NCBI GenBank assembly: GCA_964547125.1
Contig: CAZJLS010000007.1
Coordinates: forward strand, 1-40,570
Origin: Methanobrevibacter_A sp964547125
GTDB lineage: Archaea; Methanobacteriota; Methanobacteria; Methanobacteriales; Methanobacteriaceae
Length of the DNA stretch: 40,570 nt
Direction of reading: 5' to 3'
In this document: in pieces, positions 33,695-40,570 of the stretch
Numbering within the stretch: the stretch's first letter is position 1
How the letters are laid out: each line of letters begins with the position of its first letter
Translations under genes and position numbers: made by a program
Notes under the pieces: model-generated
What the model was told of the DNA's origin: nothing
Seen by the model: the letters and a program-made list of their open reading frames with translations, nothing else
Database searches by the model: none

Positions 33695-33874
33695 ATGGCA
33701 AGTAAAGGTAGAGGAAACTTTTTAAGAGTCAAATGCTTAGATTGTGACAACGAACAAATAATATTCGACCGTGCAGCATCTGATGTAAAATGTATTATCT
33801 GCGGAAAAACCATAGTAAAATCACGTGGTTCCAAAGCAAAAATTACTGCACACATCGAAGAAGTTTTAAACTAA
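33695..33874 (+). CDS. rps27e: 30S ribosomal protein S27e
   Basis: This is a 59-residue zinc-ribbon small-subunit protein. Four cysteines, C14, C17, C33 and C36 (KCLDCDNEQ and KCIICGKTI), bind zinc. The N-terminus is MASKGRGNFLRVKC. The ribosome binding site AAGGTGAT lies between the rpl44e stop and this ATG. The next gene is eif2a after 142 bp of mostly A and T runs. Confidence 0.95.
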   Translation: MASKGRGNFLRVKCLDCDNEQIIFDRAASDVKCIICGKTIVKSRGSKAKITAHIEEVLN

Positions 33875-34016
33875 AAAAAATTTTTTAATTTTTTTTTTAA
33901 ATATTATAAAAAAAATAAACTACTTTTTTTATTATTTTTTTCAAAAAAAAGAATCATAAAAAAAATCTACTATTTTTTTTTAAATCTCTAAAAAAAATCA
34001 AAGGGGTTATAATTTT

Positions 34017-34796
34017 ATGGTAAGAAAAAATCAAGAATGGCCAGAAGAAGGAGAATTAATTGTAGGAACAGTTTACAAAGTTCTTAACTATGGAGCATTC
34101 GCTAAACTAGAAGAATACTCTGGAAAAGAAGCTTTCATCCACATATCTGAAGTCTCATCTGGTTGGGTTAAAAACATACGTGACCATGTTAGAGAAAACC
34201 AAAAAATAGTTGCAAGAGTCCTAAGAGTTAACCCTAAAAAAGGTCATGTTGATGCTTCCTTAAAAAGAATAAGAGAAGATCAAAGAACCAAAAAAATCCA
34301 ACAATGGAAAATAGAACAAAAAGCAGAAAAATTCTTAGAATTATCCGCAAAAATATTAGATAAAGACTTAGACACTGCTTATGATGAAGTTGGATACAAT
34401 ATAATGGACATATATGGAGACATATATGGAGCATTTGAAACAGCAGCTGATGAGGATGAAAAATCACTCATAGAAGAAGGTATACCAGAAGACTGGGCTA
34501 AAGCAATAACAGAAATAGCTAAAAACAACATCACACCTCCAGAAGTACATATTACTGGATATGTTGATATTGAAACATACGAACCTAACGGTGTAGAAAT
34601 AGTAAGAAAAGCCCTAGAAGCTGCAGAATCCGAAGACATCACAGTTCAATGTGTTGGAGCACCAAGATACCGTATAACAGTAAAATCAACAGACTATATC
34701 TTGGCAGAAAAAGCTCTTAAAAAAGCAGCAGATAAATGTATAAAAATCATCGAAGATTCTGATGGTAAAGGAGAATTTTTAAGAGAATTAGAATAA
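34017..34796 (+). CDS. eif2a: Translation initiation factor 2 subunit alpha
   Basis: This is the alpha subunit of aIF2, the heterotrimer that brings initiator tRNA to the ribosome. An N-terminal S1/OB domain (about 9-83, with GELIVGTVYKVLNYGAFAKL and GKEAFIHISEVSSGWV) is followed by a helical middle domain and a C-terminal alpha/beta domain with PEVHITGYVDIETYEPNGVE. The 259-residue length is usual. An AAGGGG ribosome binding site is present. A hairpin followed by a T run overlaps and follows the stop codon, before nop10. Confidence 0.95.
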   Translation: MVRKNQEWPEEGELIVGTVYKVLNYGAFAKLEEYSGKEAFIHISEVSSGWVKNIRDHVRENQKIVARVLRVNPKKGHVDASLKRIREDQRTKKIQQWKIEQKAEKFLELSAKILDKDLDTAYDEVGYNIMDIYGDIYGAFETAADEDEKSLIEEGIPEDWAKAITEIAKNNITPPEVHITGYVDIETYEPNGVEIVRKALEAAESEDITVQCVGAPRYRITVKSTDYILAEKALKKAADKCIKIIEDSDGKGEFLRELE

Positions 34797-34820
34797 AATC
34801 AACAAATTCTCTCCTTTTTT
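34782..34820 (+). terminator. Possible stem-loop and T-run after eif2a
   Basis: AGAGAATT (34782-34789) can pair with AATTCTCT (34805-34812) over a 15-base loop, followed by CCTTTTTT. It may be a terminator or pause site between eif2a and nop10. The structure overlaps the last codons of eif2a. Confidence 0.35.
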
Positions 34821-34883
34821 ACTATTCATAAACTATTTTTTTTCAAAATTAATTCAAAAAAAAATAAAAGGGATGATTTTTTC

Positions 34884-35051
34884 ATGAAAATGAAAATGCA
34901 TAGATGCAATACATGCAAAGTATATACCCTTAAAGATAAATGCCCTGAATGTGGCGGAAAATTAAACGAAATATATCCTCCAAAATACACAATAGAGGAT
35001 AAATACGGAAAATATCGAAGAAAATTAAAAGAAGAAATGGGTTTATACTAA
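34884..35051 (+). CDS. nop10: H/ACA ribonucleoprotein component Nop10
   Basis: This is a 55-residue protein of the archaeal H/ACA RNP that, with Cbf5, Gar1 and L7Ae, guides rRNA pseudouridylation. Zinc cysteines C8, C11, C20 and C23 (HRCNTCKVYTL, DKCPECGG) are followed by the conserved linker PPKYTIEDKYGKYRR. It is full length. AAGGGATGA upstream serves as ribosome binding site. The eif2a-nop10-PAC2 order is usual in euryarchaea. Confidence 0.94.
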   Translation: MKMKMHRCNTCKVYTLKDKCPECGGKLNEIYPPKYTIEDKYGKYRRKLKEEMGLY

Positions 35052-35107
35052 ACCTATAAAAATAATATAATAATAATCAATTTACATAAAAACAGGGGAA
35101 CATTATA

Positions 35108-35878
35108 ATGAAAAACACTCAAGTTAATATAATTGAAGAAGTAGAATTAAAAGACCCTATATTAATAGAAGCACTCCCAGGTATAGGTCATGTAGGTAAA
35201 CTAGCAGCAGATCATATGATAGATGAATTAGGAGCTACAAAATTCGCTGAAATTTACTCCCCATACTTCCCACCACAAATACTAATCGGAGAAGATGGAA
35301 TAATAAACTGCATGATTAACGAATTATACTATATTAAATCATTAGGAGAAAACGAACAAGATTTAATATTACTTGTGGGAAACACACAAGGATTATCACC
35401 AGAAGGACAATACGAATTAACAGGTTTAATACTAGACATTGTTGAAAATTATGGTGTTAAACAAATGCTAACATTAGGAGGCCTAGCAACAGGTAAACCA
35501 ATAGAAGAACACAAAGTCTTCGGTGCAGCAACACACCCTGAAAATATAGAAGTATTAAAAGAATTAGGTGTTGAAATAAGATCTGCAGATGGAGGAATAG
35601 TTGGAGCATCAGGATTACTATTAGGATTAGGAAAACTAAGAGGAATGTCAGGATCCTGCCTAATGGGAGAAACCCCAGGATACTTCATAGATGCAGAAGC
35701 AGCAGAAGCATTACTTGAAAAATTAACAACATTACTAAACTTCGAAATCAATGTAGATAAACTAGAAGAAAGAGCTGAAGAAACACGTAAACTATTATCA
35801 CAAGCTCAACAACTAGAACAAGATGTTATTAACAATGCAATAAACCAACAAGAAGATGACTTAAGATACATTGGATAA
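35108..35878 (+). CDS. PAC2-family (proteasome assembly chaperone-like) protein
   Basis: This is a 256-residue protein of the PAC2 (formerly DUF75) family. Eukaryotic relatives help assemble proteasome alpha rings; archaeal members are conserved but less well understood. Diagnostic stretches are LIEALPGIGHVGKLAADHM (about 17-35), SPYFPPQILI, and GGIVGASGLLLGLGKLRGM near the middle. The C-terminal helical part ends in a Gln-rich segment. Its place between nop10 and ychF is typical in methanogens. A GGGGAAC-like ribosome binding site precedes it. Confidence 0.9.
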   Translation: MKNTQVNIIEEVELKDPILIEALPGIGHVGKLAADHMIDELGATKFAEIYSPYFPPQILIGEDGIINCMINELYYIKSLGENEQDLILLVGNTQGLSPEGQYELTGLILDIVENYGVKQMLTLGGLATGKPIEEHKVFGAATHPENIEVLKELGVEIRSADGGIVGASGLLLGLGKLRGMSGSCLMGETPGYFIDAEAAEALLEKLTTLLNFEINVDKLEERAEETRKLLSQAQQLEQDVINNAINQQEDDLRYIG

Positions 35879-35908
35879 AAAAAATTATTAAGGAGGGTTA
35901 AAAACTCA

Positions 35909-37099
35909 ATGCTTCAAATCGCAGTTACAGGAAAACCAAATGTAGGTAAATCTTCATTTTTCAACTCAGCAACATCATCCAAAGTTGAAATGGCAAACTA
36001 CCCATTCACAACAATAGATGCAAACAAAGCAATAGCACATATCAAATGTCAATGCCCATGTAAAGAATTAAACCTTACATGTAATCCAAGAACATCAATA
36101 TGTGTAGATGGTACAAGATTCATACCAATCGAACTTATAGATGTTGCAGGATTAGTCCCAGGAGCACATGAAGGAAAAGGTTTAGGAAATAAATTTTTAG
36201 ATGACCTAACACAAGCAAGAGTATTCTTACATGTTATTGATGCATCCGGATCAACAGATGAAGAAGGAAACCCTGTAGATTTAGGAGCACACGACCCACT
36301 AGACGATATTGATTTTCTTGAAAATGAAATAGTAATGTGGATGTATGGAATACTTAACAGAAACTGGGGCAGACTCATAAGAAAAGTAGGAGCAGAACAC
36401 CTAGACATATCTAAAGTAATATATGATCAATTATCTGGAACAGGAATAATGCTTGAAGATATTATAGAAGCACTAAGAGGTTTTGAACAAGATTACACAA
36501 AATGGAGTGAGGATGATTTAATAGATTTAACTCGCAGAATACTTAAAATCTCAAAACCAATGTTAATAATTGCAAATAAAGCTGACTTACCAGGTGCTGC
36601 AGAAAACATAGAAAGAATAAAAGAAAAATATGATAATGTCATACCAACATCAGCTGAATCAGAACTAGCACTAGTAAGAGCAGTTGATGCAGGACTTATA
36701 GAATATATTCCTGGAGAATCAAACTTCAAAATAATAAACCCAGAAAAACTAAACAAAAAACAATTAAACGCACTAAACTACATACAAACTAACATATTAG
36801 ACAAATATGGAAGTACAGGAATACAAGAAGCACTAAACACTGCAATATTTGATTTACTAAATATGATAGTGGTATACCCAGTTCAAGATGAAAACAAATA
36901 CACAGATCAAAAAGGAAATGTCTTACCTGATGGAATACTAATACCAAAAGGATCAAATCCACATGAACTAGCATATCTTGTTCACACAGACATTGGAGAT
37001 AACTTCATGTTCGCAGTAGATGCAAGAAAAAAAATACGCATAGCAAGTGATGCTGAACTATCAGACGGAGATATAATCAGCATAACAACAAAAAACTAA
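35909..37099 (+). CDS. ychF: Redox-regulated ATPase YchF / Obg-family P-loop GTPase
   Basis: This is a 396-residue translation-associated P-loop protein of the TRAFAC/Obg family. G1 is GKPNVGKSS (8-16), the switch region includes YPFTTIDANKA, G3 is DVAGLVPGAHEGKGLG, and the NKAD motif is in IIANKADLPG (about 226). A C-terminal TGS domain (about 320-396) ends LSDGDIISIT. Some archaea have this longer form with a Cys-containing insert (IKCQCPCKELNLTC), visible here near residues 50-63. An AAGGAGGG ribosome binding site precedes the ATG. cfbD starts almost directly after the stop codon. Confidence 0.93.
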   Translation: MLQIAVTGKPNVGKSSFFNSATSSKVEMANYPFTTIDANKAIAHIKCQCPCKELNLTCNPRTSICVDGTRFIPIELIDVAGLVPGAHEGKGLGNKFLDDLTQARVFLHVIDASGSTDEEGNPVDLGAHDPLDDIDFLENEIVMWMYGILNRNWGRLIRKVGAEHLDISKVIYDQLSGTGIMLEDIIEALRGFEQDYTKWSEDDLIDLTRRILKISKPMLIIANKADLPGAAENIERIKEKYDNVIPTSAESELALVRAVDAGLIEYIPGESNFKIINPEKLNKKQLNALNYIQTNILDKYGSTGIQEALNTAIFDLLNMIVVYPVQDENKYTDQKGNVLPDGILIPKGSNPHELAYLVHTDIGDNFMFAVDARKKIRIASDAELSDGDIISITTKN

Positions 37100-37109
37100 G
37101 GTGAATAGA

Positions 37110-38195
37110 ATGTTACACCCCCGCCCAAGCCCAATAGCAGCAGCACTATACACACTAAGAGATTTAAACACTGATGTTATAATAATGCATGGACCAAATG
37201 GATGCTGCTTTAGAACAGGAAGACTACTAGAAATGGATGGGGTAAGAGTTGTAACAACTGCAATGAATGAAAACGACTTCATACTCGGAGCAGCAGAAAA
37301 ACTAGAAGAAACCCTACTAGAAGTTGAAGAAACATTCCAACCAAAACTCATAGGAATAGTTGGAACATGTGCAAGCATGATAATTGGTGAAGATTTAAAA
37401 GAACCAATACAACGCCTAAACCTAAACGCAAAAGTAATACCAGTACCTGCCCATGGAGGATCAGGAGAAGGAGACAACACAGAAGGAGCAATACTAACAC
37501 TAAAAGCAGCAACAGAATACGACATCATACCTGAAGAAGAAGCAGAAAGACAAATAAAAATGCTGAAACTAGCCACAGAAATAGAAAAAACAAGAGGAAT
37601 GGCTAAAGGAAAATACATAAAACCAAACTTCGGAGACAACAAAGAAAAAACAGCAAAAATAATTACAAACGCACTAAAAAACAATAAAAAAGTAGCATTC
37701 GTATTAAATGTTAAAAAAGAAACATCATACCTATTTGCAGACATTTTAAACTTCAACTACAAACAAATAAATCCAGAAAATAAACCAACAGTAATAGCAA
37801 ACCTAGATGAAAACATAGGACTTCCAAGAATAAAACAACATGCAAAAAACATAATAAAAGAACTAAAAAACAATGAAGTAAACATAGACTACATAACTGG
37901 AGGTCTAGACGAATACCCAATAACAGGTTTAAAAGCAGATGAAATAATAGAAAACAATGATTTTGACTTAATTGTTGTTATGGGTGTTCCACATGCAATA
38001 CATATAGAAAATACAGATATAGAATCAATTGCTGTAACTGATGGTCCAAGATTAGTTGAACCATTAAGAGAATTAGGATATACACATGTTATAGCAGAAT
38101 TAGATGCACACTCAAAAACATTAGGTGTGGATAATATTGTTGATTCTGACTTTGGAATGATGATTAGAACAGTTATACAATGGGAAAATGAATAA
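37110..38195 (+). CDS. cfbD: Ni-sirohydrochlorin a,c-diamide reductive cyclase subunit CfbD
   Basis: CfbD is the nitrogenase-like catalytic subunit that, with CfbC, reductively cyclises Ni-sirohydrochlorin a,c-diamide in coenzyme F430 synthesis, making it diagnostic of methanogens and their relatives. The N-terminus MLHPRPSPIAAALYTLRDL and the cluster-region motifs GPNGCCFRTGRLLEMDG and GTCASMIIGEDL are family hallmarks. ATG 37110 is preferred because GGTGA (37100-37104) is five bases upstream; a GTG at 37101 is inside that site. hisH follows by 2 bp. No cfbC is in the window. The early part uses A/C-ending codons and the end is more T-ending. Confidence 0.95.
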   Translation: MLHPRPSPIAAALYTLRDLNTDVIIMHGPNGCCFRTGRLLEMDGVRVVTTAMNENDFILGAAEKLEETLLEVEETFQPKLIGIVGTCASMIIGEDLKEPIQRLNLNAKVIPVPAHGGSGEGDNTEGAILTLKAATEYDIIPEEEAERQIKMLKLATEIEKTRGMAKGKYIKPNFGDNKEKTAKIITNALKNNKKVAFVLNVKKETSYLFADILNFNYKQINPENKPTVIANLDENIGLPRIKQHAKNIIKELKNNEVNIDYITGGLDEYPITGLKADEIIENNDFDLIVVMGVPHAIHIENTDIESIAVTDGPRLVEPLRELGYTHVIAELDAHSKTLGVDNIVDSDFGMMIRTVIQWENE

Positions 38196-38197
38196 AA

Positions 38198-38794
38198 ATG
38201 ATAACAATTATTGATTATAAAAGCGGAAACCTTAAAAGCATTCGCAATGGATTTCTTAAAATAGGCTGCGAAGTTGAAATTACAGATGATATTGAAACAA
38301 TAGCTAATGCTAGTCATTTAGTTCTTCCAGGTGTTGGTGTTTTTGGAAGCATAATGGAAAATGTTAAACCATTCCAAAACGTTATATCCGAATATATTAA
38401 CGATGATAAACCATTTTTAGGAATATGTTCAGGTTTACAAGTATTATTCTCAGAAAGTGAAGAATCTCCAGATGTTGAAGGATTAAATATTTTCAAAGGT
38501 AAAGTTAAAAAAATCCCTGAAGGTCGTAAAGTTCCACATATGGGATGGAATAAAATATCATTAACTAAAAATTCTTTAATACTAGATGAAAGTATGAATA
38601 ATGAGTATTTTTATTTTGTTCACTCTTATTATGCTGATGCAGAAGACAATGTTATATCAAGCACTACAGATTATGGTTTAGACTTACTTGCATCTGCTGA
38701 GTTGAATAATTGTTTTGCAACACAGTTCCACCCTGAAAAAAGTGGAGCAGTAGGTCTTAAAATTCTTAAAAATTTCTCTAAAATTAGTTTATAA
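38198..38794 (+). CDS. hisH: Imidazole glycerol phosphate synthase glutaminase subunit HisH
   Basis: HisH releases ammonia from glutamine for HisF in histidine synthesis. The class I amidotransferase nucleophile is in GICSGLQVLF (about 71-80; the more common form is GICLG), and the His-Glu pair is in ATQFHPEKSG (about 173-182). It begins MITIIDYKSGNLKS. The length is 198 residues. It is tightly linked to cfbD (2-bp gap), with no histidine genes beside it; its partner hisF is at 13.5 kb. A strong hairpin follows the stop codon. Confidence 0.95.
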   Translation: MITIIDYKSGNLKSIRNGFLKIGCEVEITDDIETIANASHLVLPGVGVFGSIMENVKPFQNVISEYINDDKPFLGICSGLQVLFSESEESPDVEGLNIFKGKVKKIPEGRKVPHMGWNKISLTKNSLILDESMNNEYFYFVHSYYADAEDNVISSTTDYGLDLLASAELNNCFATQFHPEKSGAVGLKILKNFSKISL

Positions 38795-38830
38795 TTATTT
38801 TTTCTATTTTTTTTTTAAAATTTAATAAAA

Positions 38831-38852
38831 TGTGGAAGAGAGTCCTTCCACA
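38831..38852. terminator. Hairpin between convergent hisH and the adhesin-like gene
   Basis: The arms TGTGGAAG (38831-38838) and CTTCCACA (38845-38852) form a perfect 8-bp stem with a 6-base loop. Flanks are rich in T on both strands in the outgoing direction (in particular for the minus-strand gene), and it lies between two facing gene ends, so a shared bidirectional terminator is likely. Confidence 0.65.
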
Positions 38853-38879
38853 GAAAAAAAGTATTATATTTTATTTTTT

Positions 38880-39971
38880 TTATGCATTAACTATTAATTT
38901 AGTTACAGTTGTTGTACTGTTAAAGTAATAGGTACTTGCATATGATGCAGTTATTGTGTATTCTCCTGCACCAAGATTTATTGGTAATGTAGCTTGTCCA
39001 GTACTACCAGTACTTAAGGTGTAAGTCTTTTTAGCACTTCCTCTAGCTAAAACTACTTTAATAGTTGATTGTGGCATTAATAATCCATTGTTTTCAGCTA
39101 ATCTGAATGTTAAAGTTTCACCTTTAGTTATATTTATGGTACCATTTTTTGAACCGATAACAGTTATTGTAGTTGGCATTTTATGAGATGCTGGATAAAC
39201 TGTAATTGTGTTTGTGTATGTTGAGTTATCAGTAGGTGAGTAAATTCCTTTACCATCATATGTACTTGTTACGTTATAAGTTCCAACACCAAAGTTAATT
39301 GGTAATAATGCAATACCATTATCATCTGTTACAAGATCATATGTTTTGCTGTGAACACCATTAGTAAATGTTAAATGAACTGTTTCATTTGCTACTGGTC
39401 CGTAATTAGATAAACTGTATAAACGGGTGACATATCTTTCACCTTGTCTGTTTACTTCAAAGTTACTTTGTATAAAGAATGTTGGTATTCTGTATATATT
39501 GAAAGTGGTGTATTTGTTGTATTGTGGTTCATCTAAGTATATTGCATTCACACCATATGTGCCTGGAGCTAAGTTTATTTCAAGATATGCAGTACCATTG
39601 AAATCGGTTACTGAATCATAAGTTTTACTTGCACCAGTACTCATTCTTGTAAGTTGTAATGCTAAGTGGCGACCTACAATACTTGAATTATCACTTAAAT
39701 TAGTAGCTGTGACTGTTAAGTTATGTGGTGTTCCGTAAATAACATATCCAAAGTCTGCAATGTTTATATCAATTCCTTCAACAGGAGTTGTATTTGTATT
39801 GTTTGTAGTAGTATTATCTGTAGTATTAATATTTTCTGTATTGTTTATTCCTGTATCTGCATTATCGGATGTTACGGTTACAGTAACATCTTCTGCAGAT
39901 ATTGCAGAAATAGACATTATAAGTATTGAAAATAATAATACTGCGAAAATTAATGTTTTATTAAATTTCAT
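38880..39971 (-). CDS. Secreted adhesin-like protein with Ig-like repeats
   Basis: This is a 363-residue extracellular protein. A signal peptide or anchor is clear (about 1-27: positive MKFNK, then a long hydrophobic stretch ending SAISAED). A low-complexity Asn/Thr-rich spacer (about 40-63) follows. The rest contains about three bacterial-Ig-like modules, each ending in a related motif: YLEINLAPGTYGVNAIY, LLPINFGVGTYNVTSTY and TLPINLGAGEYTITASY. Such modules are typical of the adhesin-like proteins of gut Methanobacteriales. It is short for the class and lacks a C-terminal membrane segment, so it may be secreted or held by its N-terminus. An AGAGGATATT ribosome binding site precedes it. Confidence 0.85.
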   Translation of the reverse strand: MKFNKTLIFAVLLFSILIMSISAISAEDVTVTVTSDNADTGINNTENINTTDNTTTNNTNTTPVEGIDINIADFGYVIYGTPHNLTVTATNLSDNSSIVGRHLALQLTRMSTGASKTYDSVTDFNGTAYLEINLAPGTYGVNAIYLDEPQYNKYTTFNIYRIPTFFIQSNFEVNRQGERYVTRLYSLSNYGPVANETVHLTFTNGVHSKTYDLVTDDNGIALLPINFGVGTYNVTSTYDGKGIYSPTDNSTYTNTITVYPASHKMPTTITVIGSKNGTINITKGETLTFRLAENNGLLMPQSTIKVVLARGSAKKTYTLSTGSTGQATLPINLGAGEYTITASYASTYYFNSTTTVTKLIVNA

Positions 39972-40275
39972 GTTATATTAATATCCTCTTAATTTTTTTT
40001 AATTAAAATGGTTAAAAAAATAATATTTTTATATAAAAATTTATAAAATCTTTATAGAAACATAATATTTTATTTTTAATTATATATTCATAAAATAATA
40101 AATAATATATTTTAAAAGATTTTAATAAAAAAATAATATTATGTAAAATATAATTTACTTTTTTATTGTATTTAAATATTATGATTAAATAAAATAATTT
40201 ATTTTAATATTATACTATTAATAAGATTTATTTTAAAAAAAATTACTTTATATCTACTTATAGGTTGTAATAATA
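39972..40275. other. Very AT-rich divergent intergenic region
   Basis: This 304-bp spacer between the adhesin-like gene (minus) and the last gene (plus) is almost entirely A and T, with many TATA-like possibilities and no unique structured element. It presumably carries the promoters of both genes. Confidence 0.5.
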
Positions 40276-40570
40276 ATGGATATAGAAGGTTTTACAAGAA
40301 AACGAATAGAAAACACACAAGAAGAAACATTAAAAGAAATACTATCTGAAAGAATAAAAGAATATAAAGATGTCAGTGACGAATACTCCAAAATAATGGC
40401 AGAAACAGTAATAGAAGAAGTTAAAAACACCCTTAAAGTTAAAAACACTGATGATGAATTTTTAAACGAAATAATAGACTATCCCAAGTCAGAAATATCA
40501 ATGGGAAAAATGGGAGTAGGATCAAGAGGAGCAGGAGACTTCTTCACACACCGTAAAATAGCAGAAATAA
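40276..40570 (+). CDS. AIR-synthase-related protein, N-terminal fragment (runs off window)
   Basis: The frame opens at ATG 40276 (MDIEGFTRKRIENTQEETLK) and continues past the window end with no stop. The visible 98 residues are a helical, charged start followed by MGKMGVGSRGAGDFFTHRKIAEI, a motif that I associate with archaeal AIR synthase-related (PurM/HypE/ThiL-fold) proteins found in methanogens. The catalytic ATP-binding core lies outside the window, so the specific member (for example a methanogenesis marker protein) cannot be decided. An AGGTTG-like weak ribosome binding site lies about ten bases upstream. Confidence 0.6.
   Translation, partial: MDIEGFTRKRIENTQEETLKEILSERIKEYKDVSDEYSKIMAETVIEEVKNTLKVKNTDDEFLNEIIDYPKSEISMGKMGVGSRGAGDFFTHRKIAEI

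Noticed and set aside
33875..34016. Possible small gene in the rps27e-eif2a gap
   Set aside because: The gap is mostly runs of A and T with stops in all frames; only the eif2a ribosome binding site is meaningful.
37061..37756. 231-codon open frame antisense to cfbD
   Set aside because: It is a shadow frame opposite a conserved F430 gene, with Ser/Phe-rich sequence and no ribosome binding site.
39427..39981. Short plus-strand frames opposite the adhesin-like gene
   Set aside because: They mirror the low-complexity Asn/Thr and signal-peptide coding regions and have no independent support.

Overview
The window is a gene-dense, very AT-rich stretch of a methanogenic archaeon. I place it in the order Methanobacteriales, most like the gut genera Methanosphaera or Methanobrevibacter; the genus is inferred, not proven. 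The signs are the F430-pathway subunit CfbD, an F420H2 oxidase (FprA) beside a rubrerythrin-like protein, a V4R-domain regulator of the MsvR type, archaeal information-processing genes (rpoF, rpoL, tfs, srp54, pus10, csl4, nop10, aIF2 alpha, L21e, L44e, S27e), a secreted adhesin-like protein, GGTGA/GAGGTG-type ribosome binding sites and TATA-type promoters. No insertion sequence, prophage or CRISPR array was seen.

Layout. 1-5.9 kb (+): 3' part of ileS, then purL, moeA and a site-2-type membrane protease. 6.1-7.9 kb (-): rubrerythrin-like protein and fprA, an oxygen-detoxifying pair. 8.2-9.8 kb (+): two tandem paralogous Cys-rich small proteins and a radical SAM enzyme, then the MsvR-like regulator at 9.9 kb. 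10.7-15.3 kb: cbiL (-), an XPD/DinG-type helicase (+), tRNA-Arg(UCG) (-), hisF and an Ogg-type DNA glycosylase (+). 15.3-20.4 kb: two unrelated stand-alone AAA-type ATPases, a cyclophilin, argD, a 46-residue small protein and a Nudix hydrolase. 20.7-22.9 kb (+): lysA-dapF, the end of the diaminopimelate/lysine pathway. 22.9-28.6 kb (-): a translation and transcription block (HemK-like methylase, ksgA, DUF655, rpoF, rpl21e, pus10, srp54). 28.8-38.8 kb (+): hpt, dph2, csl4, rpoL, Nudix, tfs, a membrane protein, rpl44e, rps27e, eif2a, nop10, a PAC2 protein, ychF, cfbD and hisH. 38.9-40.0 kb (-): adhesin-like protein. From 40.28 kb (+): the start of an AIR-synthase-related protein cut by the window edge.

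The most unusual region is 7.86-9.89 kb. The fprA gene and the MsvR-like gene, which are divergent neighbours in Methanothermobacter, are separated here by a cassette of two mini-proteins whose first 158 bp are identical but whose C-terminal tails differ, followed by a radical SAM enzyme. The arrangement looks like a maturation system with a constant leader and variable tails (RiPP-like), or an Fe-S partner system, lodged in an oxygen-stress locus. Other points of interest are a perfect 9-bp inverted repeat at the fprA promoter, three copies of a 16-bp element just upstream of an ATPase TATA box, an orphan antitoxin-like small gene between 24-bp direct repeats, and two sharply different synonymous-codon styles that switch inside genes.
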